Shown: positions 10,092 through 21,321 of the stretch, in pieces
Numbering within the stretch: position 1 is the stretch's first letter
Layout of the letters: every line of letters starts with the position of its first letter
Origin: Rubrivivax sp.
GTDB lineage: Bacteria > Pseudomonadota > Gammaproteobacteria > Burkholderiales > Burkholderiaceae_C
DNA length: 64,000 nt
Direction: 5' to 3'
Assembly: GCA_030653385.1 (NCBI GenBank)
Contig: JAURZM010000063.1
Location: 1 to 64,000 of the forward strand
The notes under the pieces: model-generated
The model's input: only the letters and a program-made list of their open reading frames with translations
Databases searched by the model: none
What the model was told of the DNA's origin: nothing
Position numbers and translations under genes: made by a program

Positions 10092-10170
10092 TGCGGCCCG
10101 GCCGCAACGTGCGAACCCCGCGAATCCTGGCCCTACAGCCTCGCGGGTCCTTGTCCCGGGATAGCCGGGA
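10092..10170 (+). other. Structured leader of scpB with three successive hairpins
   Basis: Three inverted repeats follow one another in the 237-bp gap before scpB: GCGGC/GCCGC around 10093-10105, CCCGCGA/TCGCGGG at 10117-10123 and 10141-10147, and TCCCGG/CCGGGA at 10154-10159 and 10165-10170. None is followed by a U-run, so they do not look like a standard terminator. Function is unknown. Confidence 0.4.
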
Positions 10171-10227
10171 TCCACCTGAACGAACCCATTGCCCCCAACA
10201 AGGCGGCAGTCCATCAAGCGCAGGTCC

Positions 10228-10971
10228 ATGAACACATCGGATGCCAAACGCGTCCTCGAAGCCGCGCTCATCTGCGCCGGCGCACCCATGCCCGTGGTCG
10301 AGATGCGGGCCCTTTTCAACGGCGAACTCGGCACCGACAGCCTGCGGCGCTTGCTGGACGAACTGGTGAACGACTGGCAGGAGCGTGGTGTCGAGCTGGT
10401 GGCGCTGGCCAGCGGCTGGCGTTTCCAGAGCCGGCCCGAGATGCGCGAGTACCTCGACCGCCTGCACCCCGAAAAGCCGCCCAAGTACTCGCGCGCGGCC
10501 ATGGAAACCCTGGCCATCGTGGCCTACCGCCAGCCCGTCACACGCGGTGACATCGAAGATATCCGCGGTGTCACGGTCAGCAGCCAGATCGTCAAGCAGC
10601 TCGAAGACCGTGGCTGGATCGACGCCATCGGCTACCGCGAAGCGCCCGGCCGACCGGCGCTGTACGCCACCACGCGCCAGTTCCTGGATGACCTGGGGCT
10701 GGCCAGCCTGGACCAGTTGCCGGCCATCGACGGCCAGGTCGACGGCGCCCAGGCGGCGTTGGCGCTGGCTGCGATGAACGAAGGTTCGGTCTTGCTCGAC
10801 GATGTGCAGGGCAGCTTGCAGCTCGAAGGTGATGCCGAAGCCGCGGCCACGCTCGAGCCTGCCAGCGAAGTTGCGCAAGCGCCCGAAGCCGAAATTTCCT
10901 CTGACACCCCGCCCGACCACGAACACGTGGCACCCGCGGGCACACTTCCCCCCACGGACACCGCCGCATGA
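10228..10971 (+). CDS. scpB: Chromosome segregation and condensation protein ScpB
   Basis: Kleisin-associated winged-helix subunit of the bacterial SMC condensin. The 247-residue protein contains the ScpB core with the conserved stretch [19 protein letters not shown] and then GRPALYATT, about residues 8-175. An acidic, Ala-rich tail of about 70 residues follows. ATG 10228 begins [13 protein letters not shown], the normal domain start; a TTG at 10189 in frame is less likely. It overlaps rluB by four bases (ATGA). scpA is not next to it; in related Burkholderiales, as I recall, scpA lies elsewhere. Confidence 0.93.
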   Translation: MNTSDAKRVLEAALICAGAPMPVVEMRALFNGELGTDSLRRLLDELVNDWQERGVELVALASGWRFQSRPEMREYLDRLHPEKPPKYSRAAMETLAIVAYRQPVTRGDIEDIRGVTVSSQIVKQLEDRGWIDAIGYREAPGRPALYATTRQFLDDLGLASLDQLPAIDGQVDGAQAALALAAMNEGSVLLDDVQGSLQLEGDAEAAATLEPASEVAQAPEAEISSDTPPDHEHVAPAGTLPPTDTAA

Positions 10972-13307
10972 ACGCTCCCGACACCGACCCGCCGATGCCC
11001 GAACCCGTGGCGGCAGAACCTGCCGAGGGTGAAGCCAAGCCCAAGCGGCGCCGCGCGCCCCGCAAGGTGGCCGCAGCGAGCGACAGTGACACACCAGCGG
11101 CACCGGCCGCAGCGGACGTCGCACCTTCGCGCGACGCCGTGTTTGCACCTTTGGCCAGGGCGGCTGCATCTGCGGCGGTGCCTGTCGCCACGCCGGCTCC
11201 AGCGCCCGCACCGACACCTGATTCGGTGTCCGTCGCGCCACGCGCCGAGGTGGCAGAAGCCGTCCGGCCCGCTGCTGCGGCACCCGAAGGCGATGACACT
11301 GGCGCGGGCGCGGCCCGAGATGACGGTCCGGCGAAGGAAGGTGGCGACTCGGCAGAAGGCAACGAAGAAGGCCGCGGTCGTCGCGGTCGCAACCGCAGGC
11401 GCGGTCGACGCGGCGGCGAAAAGACACGTGGCGAAGACGGTGCGCCGGTCAGCGTGGCCGGCGCTGGAGTCGCCAGGCCCGATCTGGTTGCGCCTGAAGT
11501 GGGTGAAGTGTTCGCCCAGGTGCTGTCGGGGGCCTTCGATGCCGAACCCGAGCCCGAAGCCGCGGCCGAAACCGCCGAATTGCCGGCTGTGGCAACGGAC
11601 GAAGCAACTGCCGCCGCGGCAGACCGCAACGACACGGACGCCTTGCCCACCGTCGGCATGGCCGGCGACGGGCCCGCAGCAGCGGAAGCCGGCGACGCCC
11701 CGCGCCGTGTGCTGGCCCCCGATGCCGACGCACCCAAGCTGCACAAGGTGCTGGCCCAGGCCGGTGTCGGATCACGCCGCGACCTGGAAACGATGATCAA
11801 CGAAGGCCGTGTCACCGTGAACGGCGAGGTCGCGCACACCGGCCAGCGCATTTCCTTCGGTGACCGCATCAACGTCGACGGCAAACCGGTGCGTTACCGC
11901 ATCGCACCGCCGCCGGCTCGTGTGCTGGCTTATCACAAGCCGGTGGGCGAGGTGGTCACGCACGACGACCCGCAGCAACGCCCCACGGTGTTCCGCCGCC
12001 TGCCGCGCCTGCAACACGGCAAGTGGCAATCGGTGGGCCGCCTGGACATCAACACCGAGGGGCTGCTGCTGTTCACCAACTCGGGTGAACTGGCCAACCA
12101 GTTGATGCACCCGCGTTTTGGCGTCGAACGCGAATATGCGGTGCGCTCGCTGGGTGTGCTGAACGAAGAAGCCAAGTCACGTTTGCTCGAAGGGGTCGAG
12201 ATCGACGGCCAGCGGGCGGCTTTCAAGAGTGTCGAAGACGGTGGCGGCGAGGGCGTGAACCACTGGTACCGCGTGGTCATCACCGAAGGCCGCAATCGCG
12301 AGGTGCGGCGCCTGTTCGAAGCCGTGGGCCATGCGGTGAGCCGGCTCATCCGCATCCGCTATGGCTCGGTGGTGCTGCCACGTGGCCTGAAGCGGGGCGT
12401 CTGGGTCGACCTGGGTGAGCAGGACATGCGCATGTTGCGCCGCCTGACCAGCGGCCCGGGCATGCCCCAGGGTCCGCGGCCACCGCAGGACGCCGAAGGT
12501 GAGGGCGCTGGCAAACGCGGCCGCAACCGCCGCGGCCGTAAGCGTGGTGCCGGCGGCGACGGGCCGGAACGCATGGCCGAGCAGCCGCCGCTGCAGAGCG
12601 CCCCGCTGCCCGAGCGCGGCCCCAGGCCCGATCGGCCGCCGCGCCCGGACCGTGGTCCGCGTCCTGACCGGGGCGAACGGCCCGAGCGTGGCAATCGCGC
12701 AGACCGCGGCGAACGGGGCCCCAAACCGGCGCGTTTGGAACCTGGTGAGGGCGGTGCCATTCCGAATCCCTTGCAGCAGACCTTCGACAAGCGCGCCATC
12801 CAGCAGGAACGCCAGTTGCGGCGCGACATGCCCGAAGACGGCCCGATTCCCAACCCGCTGCAGCAAACCTACGACAAACGCGCGCTGCAGCGCGACCGCA
12901 TGCCGCAGCGCGACATTCCGGAAGACGGCCCGATTCCGAATCCGCTGCAGCAGACCTACGACAAGCGTTTTGCACAGCCGCAACGTGGCGGTGGGCTGCC
13001 ACAACGTGGTGGCCAGAAGCGCCGGGGTCCTGGTGCCGGTGGCCGTGGTGCGGGGGGTGCCGCAGGCGGCGGTGGCGACCCCGAGCGCATTCCCGATCCG
13101 ATGCAGACGGCGGTGGGCTACATCGGTGCCGACGCCTTCCACCGCAAGGGCGGTGGCGCCCGGCGTTCAGGGGGTGGTGCCGGTGGTGGCCGACCGGGTG
13201 GCGGGCCGTCCGGCCCGAAGGCCGGCAACCGGGGTGGCAGCCGTGGTGGCGGTGGCAACCGGGGTGGCAAAGGCGGTGGTTCCGGCGGTGGCGGTCGGGG
13301 CCGCTGA
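10968..13307 (+). CDS. rluB: 23S rRNA pseudouridine synthase RluB with long disordered extensions
   Basis: RsuA-family synthase, expected to make pseudouridine 2605 in 23S rRNA. It has 779 residues, far longer than the roughly 290 of E. coli RluB. The layout is a 250-residue Ala/Pro/acidic N-terminus with an [15 protein letters not shown] patch (138-150), an S4 domain (about 257-305), and the catalytic domain with Asp360 in GRLDINTEG to about residue 490. The tail is disordered and rich in Gly, Arg and Pro. That tail includes three 29-residue repeats beginning IPNPLQQT and ends in RGG-like sequence. Extended, charged RluB proteins are usual in Burkholderiales, but this one is at the long end. 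ATG 10968 overlaps the scpB stop. Confidence 0.93.
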   Translation: MNAPDTDPPMPEPVAAEPAEGEAKPKRRRAPRKVAAASDSDTPAAPAAADVAPSRDAVFAPLARAAASAAVPVATPAPAPAPTPDSVSVAPRAEVAEAVRPAAAAPEGDDTGAGAARDDGPAKEGGDSAEGNEEGRGRRGRNRRRGRRGGEKTRGEDGAPVSVAGAGVARPDLVAPEVGEVFAQVLSGAFDAEPEPEAAAETAELPAVATDEATAAAADRNDTDALPTVGMAGDGPAAAEAGDAPRRVLAPDADAPKLHKVLAQAGVGSRRDLETMINEGRVTVNGEVAHTGQRISFGDRINVDGKPVRYRIAPPPARVLAYHKPVGEVVTHDDPQQRPTVFRRLPRLQHGKWQSVGRLDINTEGLLLFTNSGELANQLMHPRFGVEREYAVRSLGVLNEEAKSRLLEGVEIDGQRAAFKSVEDGGGEGVNHWYRVVITEGRNREVRRLFEAVGHAVSRLIRIRYGSVVLPRGLKRGVWVDLGEQDMRMLRRLTSGPGMPQGPRPPQDAEGEGAGKRGRNRRGRKRGAGGDGPERMAEQPPLQSAPLPERGPRPDRPPRPDRGPRPDRGERPERGNRADRGERGPKPARLEPGEGGAIPNPLQQTFDKRAIQQERQLRRDMPEDGPIPNPLQQTYDKRALQRDRMPQRDIPEDGPIPNPLQQTYDKRFAQPQRGGGLPQRGGQKRRGPGAGGRGAGGAAGGGGDPERIPDPMQTAVGYIGADAFHRKGGGARRSGGGAGGGRPGGGPSGPKAGNRGGSRGGGGNRGGKGGGSGGGGRGR
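12759..12970 (+). repeat. Tandem 87-bp coding repeats in rluB
   Basis: Units start at 12759, 12846 and 12933, exactly 87 bp apart. Each encodes IPNPLQQT(F/Y)DKR, followed in the first two by a charged spacer ending in PEDGP. A degenerate fourth copy, IPDPMQTAV, occurs near 13090. The period keeps frame, so copy number can change without a frameshift. Confidence 0.9.
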
Positions 13308-13320
13308 CGGCGCGCGGCGC

Positions 13321-13326
13321 TACAAT
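13321..13326 (+). promoter_or_regulatory. Putative -10 element for ndk
   Basis: TACAAT 41 bases before the ndk ATG, in the short gap after rluB. No convincing -35 hexamer is visible. Confidence 0.45.
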
Positions 13327-13367
13327 CAAAAGCTTTGCCAAGTCATTGATTCAGGAGCATTTTTCTC

Positions 13368-13805
13368 ATGGCCACAGATTTCACAACTGAGCGAACCCTT
13401 TCCATCATCAAGCCCGACGCCGTGGCCAAGAACGTGATCGGACAGATCTACGCCCGCTTTGAAGGCGCAGGCCTGAAGGTTGTGGCCGCCCGCATGGCCC
13501 ACCTCTCGCGTGGCGAGGCGGAGGCTTTTTATGCCGTTCACAAGGCGCGCCCCTTCTTCAACGACCTGGTCAGCTTCATGATCAGCGGCCCGGTGATGAT
13601 CCAGGCCCTGGAAGGTGAGGGCGCCATCGCCAAGAACCGCGAACTGATGGGCGCCACAGACCCGAAAAAAGCCGACAAGGGCACCATCCGCGCCGACTTC
13701 GCCGACAGCATCGACGCCAACGCGGTGCACGGCTCCGACGCCCCGGAAACAGCGGCCGTCGAGATCGCGTTTTTCTTCCCCGGGATGAACGTCTACTCCC
13801 GCTGA
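13368..13805 (+). CDS. ndk: Nucleoside diphosphate kinase
   Basis: Transfers the gamma-phosphate of ATP to nucleoside diphosphates through a phosphohistidine, balancing NTP and dNTP pools. The 145 residues match family length, with [10 protein letters not shown] at 10-19 and catalytic His121 in [13 protein letters not shown] at 13353-13357 precedes ATG 13368 by ten bases. It heads the conserved ndk-rlmN-pilF-rodZ-ispG-hisS gene order. Confidence 0.97.
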   Translation: MATDFTTERTLSIIKPDAVAKNVIGQIYARFEGAGLKVVAARMAHLSRGEAEAFYAVHKARPFFNDLVSFMISGPVMIQALEGEGAIAKNRELMGATDPKKADKGTIRADFADSIDANAVHGSDAPETAAVEIAFFFPGMNVYSR

Positions 13806-13854
13806 CTCTTTGCGCGATCGCCCCGTGGCCACCTTCCCGCCCCAGCCCTTGCGC

Positions 13855-13925
13855 GGAACCGGCTTTGCCGGGCCGCTGCAAGAGCCCCCCCGGGGGGTGG
13901 CGAACGAAGTGAGCATGGGGGCCAA
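13855..13925. repeat. GC-palindromic intergenic repeat element, copy B
   Basis: Contains CCGGCTTTGCCGG, then seven C and six G as a palindrome, then GCGAACGAAGTGAGCATGGG. The first two parts occur in the same order as in the element at 4471-4550. It fills the 121-bp ndk-rlmN gap and ends just before the rlmN ATG, so its G-rich end may act as the ribosome-binding site. Confidence 0.5.
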
Positions 13926-13926
13926 C

Positions 13927-15045
13927 ATGAACCTCCTCGACCTGGATCTCGAAGGATTGGCGGTCTTTTGCGACGGCCTGGGCGAAAAGCGTTTTCGAGC
14001 CACCCAGCTCTACCGCTGGATCCATCAAAAAGGCCAGGCCGACTTCGAACAGATGTCCGACCTGGCCAAGTCTTTGCGCGGCAAGCTGGCCGGTGTGGCC
14101 GAGGTCCGTGGCCTGCCGCTGATCAGCGAACACGTGTCGGCCGACGGCACCGTGAAGTGGCTGTTCGACGTGGGTGATGGCAATGCGGTGGAAACCGTCT
14201 TCATCCCCGAAACCGACCGCGGCACCTTGTGTGTGTCTTCGCAGGCCGGTTGTGCGGTGGGCTGCCGCTTCTGCAGCACCGGCCACCAGGGTTTCAGCCG
14301 CAACCTGCGCACAGGCGAGATCGTTGCCCAGCTCTGGTTCGCCGAACACCGCCTGCGCAGCACCCTGGGCCTGACCGCGGGCGAGCGGGCCATCGACAAC
14401 GTCGTGATGATGGGCATGGGCGAGCCCCTGCAGAATTACGACGCCCTCGTGCCGGCGCTGCGCACCATGCTCAGCGACCATGCCTACGGCTTGTCGCGCC
14501 GGCGTGTGACGGTGTCCACCTCGGGCGTCGTGCCCATGATCGACCGCCTGCGCGACGACTGCCCGGTGGCGCTGGCGGTGTCGCTGCATGCCCCCGACGA
14601 CAGGTTGCGTGATTCGCTGGTGCCGCTGAACCGCAAATACCCCATCGACGAACTGCTGGACGCCTGCAGCCGTTACCTGGACGCTGCGCCACGCGACTTC
14701 ATCACCTTCGAGTACTGCATGCTCGACGGGGTCAACGACAGCCCCGAGCAAGCGGCGCAGCTGGTGGCGTTGCTGAAGCCGCGTCTGCCCTGCAAGCTGA
14801 ACCTGATCCCATTCAACCCGTTTCCAGCCTCGGGCCTGACCCGCTCGCCACGCGAAAGGGTGCTGGCCTTCGCGCAGGTTCTGCAGGACGCAGGGCTCGT
14901 GACCACCATCCGCAAGACTCGGGGCGACGACATCGACGCGGCCTGCGGCCAGTTGGCCGGCGAGGTTCAGGACCGCACCAACGCAGCCGAGCGCCTGTCG
15001 CGCCGTCGACAGGTGATTCCCATCGCGGCAGGAGCCGGTGCATGA
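13927..15045 (+). CDS. rlmN: 23S rRNA (adenine2503-C2)-methyltransferase RlmN
   Basis: Radical SAM methyltransferase that makes 2-methyladenosine at A2503 of 23S rRNA and, in E. coli, at A37 of some tRNAs. The 372 residues hold the CxxxCxxC cluster ligands C109, C113 and C116, and the C-terminal catalytic Cys340. ATG 13927 ([11 protein letters not shown]) is chosen because the in-frame upstream region is the repeat element. The stop overlaps pilF (ATGA). Confidence 0.96.
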   Translation: MNLLDLDLEGLAVFCDGLGEKRFRATQLYRWIHQKGQADFEQMSDLAKSLRGKLAGVAEVRGLPLISEHVSADGTVKWLFDVGDGNAVETVFIPETDRGTLCVSSQAGCAVGCRFCSTGHQGFSRNLRTGEIVAQLWFAEHRLRSTLGLTAGERAIDNVVMMGMGEPLQNYDALVPALRTMLSDHAYGLSRRRVTVSTSGVVPMIDRLRDDCPVALAVSLHAPDDRLRDSLVPLNRKYPIDELLDACSRYLDAAPRDFITFEYCMLDGVNDSPEQAAQLVALLKPRLPCKLNLIPFNPFPASGLTRSPRERVLAFAQVLQDAGLVTTIRKTRGDDIDAACGQLAGEVQDRTNAAERLSRRRQVIPIAAGAGA

Positions 15046-15860
15046 CGCAGATTCGAAGTGCAGGTCAGACCCGGTGGTTGGCACTCGCGGTGGCCCTGCT
15101 GCTGGCGGCGATGGCCGGCTGTGCCAGCAAGCCACCCGCGCAAGCCGAAGTACGCGAAGTGCGCGCCGCGCCCGAGGTGGGCGACCCCAACCGGCGCGCC
15201 GGCGTGCGTCTGGAATTGGCGGCGCTGTACTTCGGCCGCGGCCAGCACAGCACGGCGCTGGACGAAATCCGGCAGGCGCTGGACGCCAAGCCCGACATGC
15301 CCGAGGCCATTGGCTTGCGGGGCCTGGTGTACGCGGCCATGGGTGAAGCCGGTCTGGCCGAAGAGAGCTTCAAGCGTGCCTTGCAGCTGGCACCGGCCGA
15401 CGGCGGCACGATGCACAACTACGCCTGGTTCCTGTGCCAGCAGGGCCGCCACCCCGAAGCCGAGGCGCAGTTCAACAAAGCCATGGCGCAGCCGCAGTAC
15501 CGCGACGTGGTGCGCAGCCTGATGGCGCAGGGTGTCTGCCAGGCGCGGGCCGGCCGCTGGGCCGAAGCCGAAAGAACCTTGTCGCGCTCCTACGAACTCG
15601 ACCCGGCCAACCCCTTCACCGCCTACAACCTGGCCGAGGTCTTGCTGCGCCGCGGTGAACTGGAGCGTGCCCGCTTCTACGTGCGCCGCATCAACGCGCA
15701 GGCCGACCAGTCATCGGCCCAGAGCCTGTGGCTGGCCGCGCGCATCGAGCGCCGCCTGGGCAACATCGACGCCATGCAAGACCATGGCCGGCAACTGCGG
15801 GACCGCTTCCCGCAATCCCCCGAGGCCCTGCTGTACGAACGTGGGCGCTTTGATGAGTGA
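15042..15860 (+). CDS. pilF: Type IV pilus biogenesis/stability lipoprotein PilW/PilF
   Basis: Outer-membrane pilotin needed for PilQ secretin assembly and pilus stability in other bacteria. The 272-residue protein has a signal peptide with lipobox MAGC (Cys27) and about six TPR units, including [16 protein letters not shown] and [21 protein letters not shown] repeats. It overlaps rlmN by four bases and rodZ by eight, so all three are probably co-translated. No other pilus gene is in the window; the assignment rests on the fold and the conserved position. Confidence 0.88.
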   Translation: MTQIRSAGQTRWLALAVALLLAAMAGCASKPPAQAEVREVRAAPEVGDPNRRAGVRLELAALYFGRGQHSTALDEIRQALDAKPDMPEAIGLRGLVYAAMGEAGLAEESFKRALQLAPADGGTMHNYAWFLCQQGRHPEAEAQFNKAMAQPQYRDVVRSLMAQGVCQARAGRWAEAERTLSRSYELDPANPFTAYNLAEVLLRRGELERARFYVRRINAQADQSSAQSLWLAARIERRLGNIDAMQDHGRQLRDRFPQSPEALLYERGRFDE

Positions 15861-16788
15861 CACCCCACCCGACAAGCCCAGCGCCGGCGCCATGTTGAAG
15901 GCGGCGCGCGAAAAACAGGGCCTGCACATCGCCGCACTGGCCGCCGCCATCAAGGTTTCACCGCGCAAGCTGGACGCGCTGGAAAACGACCGCTGGCACG
16001 AACTGCCCGACGCCACCTTCACCCGCGCCTTGGCACAGACCGTGTGCCGCACCTTGAAGGTCGACGCCAAGCCGGTGCTCGACAGACTGCCTGCCGCCTC
16101 GTCGATGAACCTGGAGCCGCACGACACCGGCCTGAACGCCCCTTTCCGCGACCGGCCCGGCCGTGAAGAGCCCGGCCTGGCCATGGGCGCCATCCGACCC
16201 ATGGTGTGGGCTGCAGCCTTGCTGATGGGCGCGGCCCTGGTGGTCTATTTCCTGCCTGCCGGCCTGTTTTCGTGGGAAGCCGCACCGACGGTCGTCACCG
16301 AGCCCTTGCCGGCCGCTGCGCCTGTCGAGCCCCTGGCTGCCTCTGCACCCGAGGCCCTGCCTGCATCGGCCGCGCTCGCGGGTGGCCTGACCGCCGTGCC
16401 CCTGGCGACGGCGGCCAGTGCCGCTTCGGCACCCGTGCCACTTTTGGCGCCAGTGCCGGCCGTGCCGGCTGTGCCGCCGTCGACGGCCGGCGAGACCGTC
16501 TTTTCAGCACCCCCTCCGGTGCTTGCCGCCAGCGCGGCGGCGCCGGCCGCGGCCGGCCTGGTGCAACTGCGCACCAGCGAAGCTTCGTGGGTCGAGGCGC
16601 GCGATGCCCGTGGCGCCACGCTGCTGTCACGCACCGTGATGCCCGGAGAAAGTGTCGGCCTCGATGGCAAGCTGCCCATCCGCCTGACCATCGGCAACGC
16701 GTCCGCGACGGAGCTGGGGTTTCGCGGCCAGGTCATCGACCTGAGCACCCGCACCCGCGACAATGTCGCTCGAGTCGAACTGCAGTGA
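15853..16788 (+). CDS. rodZ: RodZ-like helix-turn-helix membrane protein
   Basis: Cytoskeletal membrane protein of the RodZ type, which links MreB to the cell-wall machinery in E. coli. The 311 residues contain an N-terminal HTH domain (about 10-75, [17 protein letters not shown]), a single membrane segment (about 116-137), an Ala/Pro-rich periplasmic linker of about 100 residues, and a C-terminal DUF4115 domain ([17 protein letters not shown] to the end). ATG 15853 lies within the end of pilF. The periplasmic linker is unusually Ala/Pro-rich. Confidence 0.88.
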   Translation: MSDTPPDKPSAGAMLKAAREKQGLHIAALAAAIKVSPRKLDALENDRWHELPDATFTRALAQTVCRTLKVDAKPVLDRLPAASSMNLEPHDTGLNAPFRDRPGREEPGLAMGAIRPMVWAAALLMGAALVVYFLPAGLFSWEAAPTVVTEPLPAAAPVEPLAASAPEALPASAALAGGLTAVPLATAASAASAPVPLLAPVPAVPAVPPSTAGETVFSAPPPVLAASAAAPAAAGLVQLRTSEASWVEARDARGATLLSRTVMPGESVGLDGKLPIRLTIGNASATELGFRGQVIDLSTRTRDNVARVELQ

Positions 16789-16828
16789 AGTCCGCGGCAC
16801 AGAATCTGCGCCAGCGACCCCGACCCAC

Positions 16829-18118
<1,290 letters not shown>

Positions 18119-18198
18119 CGCTGGCCCGCTGCTGAACCCTGCGGCTTGCTGCGCGCTGCGCGCGGGCCCTGTCCGATCTCTTCTTTTTTTCCCCTGCG

Positions 18199-19485
18199 AT
18201 GCCCGAAGCCATCCAAGCCGTCAAAGGCATGAACGACATCCTGCCGCCCGAATCGGCGCGCTGGGAGTGGTTCGAAGACACCGTGCGCGCGCTGATGCGC
18301 CGCTACAGCTATCTGAACGTGCGCGTGCCCATCGTCGAGCCGACGCCGCTGTTCGTGCGCGGGCTGGGCGAGGTGACCGACATCGTCGAAAAGGAGATGT
18401 ACTCCTTCATCGACAGCATGAACGGCGACGCGCTCACGTTGCGCCCGGAGGGCACCGCTGGAGTCGTGCGCGCGGCCATCGAACATTCGCTGCTGTACGA
18501 AGGCGGCAAGCGACTTTTCTACATCGGCCCGATGTTCCGCCACGAAAAGCCGCAGCGTGGGCGCTACCGGCAGTTTCACCAGGTGGGCGTCGAAGCGCTG
18601 GGTTTTGCCGGCCCCGACGTGGATGCCGAGGTGATCCTGATGTGCCGCGCTCTCTGGCGCGACCTGGGTCTGGCCGACGTGCGGCTGGAAATCAACAGCC
18701 TGGGCCAGCCCGAAGAACGCCGGGCCCACCGCAGCGCGCTGATCGCACACCTGGAAGCCCACCGCGAACTGCTCGACGCCGACGCGCTGCGGCGCCTGCA
18801 CAGCAACCCGCTGCGCATCCTGGACACCAAGAACCCGGCGCTGCAGCCGGTGGTCGAAGCCGCGCCGCAGCTGATGAGTTACCTGGGCGAAGCCTCGCTG
18901 AAGCACTTCGACGCCCTGCGCGCCGTGCTGGACGCTGCCGGTCAGCCCTACCGCATCAACCCGCGCCTGGTGCGCGGCATGGACTACTACAACCTGACCG
19001 TCTTCGAGTGGGTCACCGACCGCCTGGGTTCGCAAGGCACGGTGTGCGGCGGCGGCCGCTACGACGGCCTGGTGGAACTGATCGGCGGCAAACCCAGCCC
19101 CGGCATCGGCTGGGGCATGGGCATCGAACGGGTGCTGGACCTCATCGAACAGTCGGCCACCGCACCGCCCGCGCCGGTGCCCGATGTCTACGCCATCGTG
19201 CCCGGACCCGAAGCGTTGGCCGTGGCCATGGCCACAGTGGAAGCCCTGCGCGCGGCGGGTGTCAGCGTGCTGATGCACGCCGCGGGCAAGGACAGCTGGG
19301 GCAGCATGAAGTCGCAGTTCAAGAAGGCCGACGCCAGCGGCGCACACCATGCGCTGATCTTCGGCGCCGACGAACTGGCACGCGCCGAGGTCTCGATCAA
19401 GCCGCTGCGCGACGCCGCGGCGGCCCAGAGCGCAAGGCCCTTGTCCGAGCTTGCCACCTGGGCAGGCACCTTGCGCACCGCATAA
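18199..19485 (+). CDS. hisS: Histidyl-tRNA synthetase
   Basis: Class II aminoacyl-tRNA synthetase charging tRNA-His. The 428 residues include motif 2 ([13 protein letters not shown]), RYRQFHQVG, the HisA motif [13 protein letters not shown], and motif 3 ([10 protein letters not shown]), then the anticodon-binding domain. The complete catalytic set separates it from the paralogue hisZ at 26.8 kb. It follows ispG after an 80-bp gap with a GC-rich inverted repeat. Confidence 0.97.
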   Translation: MPEAIQAVKGMNDILPPESARWEWFEDTVRALMRRYSYLNVRVPIVEPTPLFVRGLGEVTDIVEKEMYSFIDSMNGDALTLRPEGTAGVVRAAIEHSLLYEGGKRLFYIGPMFRHEKPQRGRYRQFHQVGVEALGFAGPDVDAEVILMCRALWRDLGLADVRLEINSLGQPEERRAHRSALIAHLEAHRELLDADALRRLHSNPLRILDTKNPALQPVVEAAPQLMSYLGEASLKHFDALRAVLDAAGQPYRINPRLVRGMDYYNLTVFEWVTDRLGSQGTVCGGGRYDGLVELIGGKPSPGIGWGMGIERVLDLIEQSATAPPAPVPDVYAIVPGPEALAVAMATVEALRAAGVSVLMHAAGKDSWGSMKSQFKKADASGAHHALIFGADELARAEVSIKPLRDAAAAQSARPLSELATWAGTLRTA

Positions 19486-19513
19486 TCACGAACTTTGCCG
19501 CTGCTCCGGACCC

Positions 19514-20191
19514 ATGGCCACACAACTCGACCTGCAAGAGCAGGAACAACTCGACTCCCTCAAGTCGTTCTGGAAGCAGTACGGCAACTTGGTCACCTGG
19601 GTGCTGATCCTCGCGCTGGGTGCCTACGCGGGCTGGAACGCCTGGCAGTACTGGCAACGCGAACAGGGCCTGAAGGCCGGCGCCATGTACGAAGAACTCG
19701 ACCGTGCCGTGCTGGCCGGTGATGTCGACAGGGCCGGCCGCATCTTCGGCGACCTGAGGTCGCAATTCGGCAGCGCGGCCTATGCCCAGCATGCCGGTCT
19801 GCTGACCGCCAAGCTGCAGTCCGACAAGGGCCAGGCCGACGCAGCCAAGGCCAGCCTGGCCTGGGTGGCGGAGCAGGGCAAGGACGAAGAATTGCGCACC
19901 GTCGCCCGCCTGCGCCTGGCCGCCTTGCAGGCCGAAGCGAAACAGTTCGACGAAGCCCTGAAGACCTTGGCTGCGGCGAACTCCACCGGCTTCGAAGCGC
20001 TGGTGGCCGACCGCCGCGGTGATGTGCTGGTGATCCAGGGCAAAAAGGACGAAGCGAAGTTGGCCTACCAGGCAGCCTACGCGGCGATGGACCCGAAAAC
20101 CGACTACCGGCGCCTGCTCGAAGCCAAGCTCACGTCGCTGGGCGCCACGCCCGAACCCGCTGCAGCCGCCGCCTCCGGAGCCGGCAAGTGA
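19514..20191 (+). CDS. yfgM: YfgM-like ancillary SecYEG translocon subunit
   Basis: A 225-residue single-pass membrane protein with a cytoplasmic N-terminus, a membrane segment at about 25-43 (NLVTWVLILALGAYAG) and a periplasmic TPR-like domain. In E. coli YfgM binds SecYEG and PpiD and helps periplasmic chaperone traffic. The neighbours hisS and bamB match the E. coli order. ATG 19514 gives the normal N-terminus. The stop overlaps the bamB GTG. Confidence 0.88.
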   Translation: MATQLDLQEQEQLDSLKSFWKQYGNLVTWVLILALGAYAGWNAWQYWQREQGLKAGAMYEELDRAVLAGDVDRAGRIFGDLRSQFGSAAYAQHAGLLTAKLQSDKGQADAAKASLAWVAEQGKDEELRTVARLRLAALQAEAKQFDEALKTLAAANSTGFEALVADRRGDVLVIQGKKDEAKLAYQAAYAAMDPKTDYRRLLEAKLTSLGATPEPAAAAASGAGK

Positions 20192-21303
20192 GGCAGCCTG
20201 CCGTCATCGGCAGCCTGTTTCTGGCACTGGTGCTGCTGGCCGGCTGTGCGGCCGACAAGCCCAAGCCAACGCCGCTGGAAAACTACGAACCGAAGATCGC
20301 CGGCCGTCTGATCTGGCAAGAGCGCATCGGCGCCATGGCTTATGCGATGGTGCCCGCCGTGCGTGACAACGTCGTGCAGGTGGCGTCTGCCGGTGGTGAG
20401 GTGGTGGCCCTGCAGGCGGACTCAGGCACGGTGCTGTGGCGCGCCGAAGCCGGCGGCCCGATTTCAGCCGGTGTCGGCAGCGACGGTCGTTTCACCAGTG
20501 TCGTCACGCGCAGCAACGAGGTGGTCACCTTCGACAGCGGCCGGCCGCTGTGGCGCAAGCGGGTGCCGTCGAGCGTGGTCACGCCGCCCCTGGTGGCGGG
20601 CGAGCGGGTCTTCGTGATGGGCGTCGACCGTGCCGTGCACGCGTTTGACGCGCTGGACGGCCGCAAGCTCTGGACGCTGCAGCGCCCTGGCGACGCCCTG
20701 ACGCTGGCGCAAGCCAGTGTGTTGACCTTCTACCGCAACACCTTGCTCGTGGCCCAGGGCCCGCGCCTGGCTGGTGTGGATCCGCTGCGGGGCACCGTGC
20801 AGTGGGAAGTGCCGATGGCCAACCCCCGTGGTGGCAACGAGGTTGAACGCCTGGCCGACCTGGTGGGCCCTGCGGTCCGCGTGGGTGAACGCGTTTGCAT
20901 GCGCGCCTTCCAGGCTGCCGTGGGCTGTGCCGACGCAGCCCGGGGAGCGGTGCTGTGGTCACGTTCGGTCGGTGGCGCCAACGCCGTGGCCGGCGACGCC
21001 GAGCGCATCTTCGGTGCCGACGCCAGCGACCGCATCACCGCCTGGCGCGCTGCCACTGGCGACGTGGTCTGGACCAGCGAGAAGCTGCTGCACCGGGGTC
21101 TGAGTGGTGCCGTGGCCGTGGGCCCGGCACTGGTCTTCGGCGACGCCGATGGCTGGGTGCACTTTCTCGATGCCGCCACCGGTGAACAGCAATTGCGCCT
21201 GCCCACCGACGGCAAGGCCGTGGTCGGCACGCCGGTGCTGGTGGGCACGACACTGCTGGTCACCACCCAGGGCGGCGGCTTGTTCGCCTTCCGCCCGAAC
21301 TGA
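20188..21303 (+). CDS. bamB: Outer membrane assembly lipoprotein BamB
   Basis: BAM-complex lipoprotein with an eight-bladed PQQ-like beta-propeller. The 371 residues open with a signal peptide and lipobox LAGC (Cys20), and propeller repeats such as VVALQADSGTVLWR and VHAFDALDGRKLWT follow. GTG 20188 has GGAG seven bases upstream and overlaps the yfgM stop (GTGA). It works with BamA (43 kb) and BamD (8 kb), also in this window. Confidence 0.94.
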   Translation: MRQPAVIGSLFLALVLLAGCAADKPKPTPLENYEPKIAGRLIWQERIGAMAYAMVPAVRDNVVQVASAGGEVVALQADSGTVLWRAEAGGPISAGVGSDGRFTSVVTRSNEVVTFDSGRPLWRKRVPSSVVTPPLVAGERVFVMGVDRAVHAFDALDGRKLWTLQRPGDALTLAQASVLTFYRNTLLVAQGPRLAGVDPLRGTVQWEVPMANPRGGNEVERLADLVGPAVRVGERVCMRAFQAAVGCADAARGAVLWSRSVGGANAVAGDAERIFGADASDRITAWRAATGDVVWTSEKLLHRGLSGAVAVGPALVFGDADGWVHFLDAATGEQQLRLPTDGKAVVGTPVLVGTTLLVTTQGGGLFAFRPN

Positions 21304-21321
21304 AGCAGGGGTCGCAGCGTG

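Noticed and set aside
8944-11427. An 827-codon open frame on the minus strand
   Set aside because: It is antisense to rluD and scpB, which have clear families. Its Arg/His/Ala-rich translation is the usual shadow product of a GC-rich gene.
12759-13110. Regular 87-bp repeats considered as a CRISPR array
   Set aside because: The repeats are coding, contiguous without unique spacers, keep the rluB frame and have no cas genes nearby.
18123-18190. Terminator between ispG and hisS
   Set aside because: GGCCCGC/GCGGGCC flanks a 32-base loop, and the T-run begins 12 bases after the stem, so it is not a credible intrinsic terminator.
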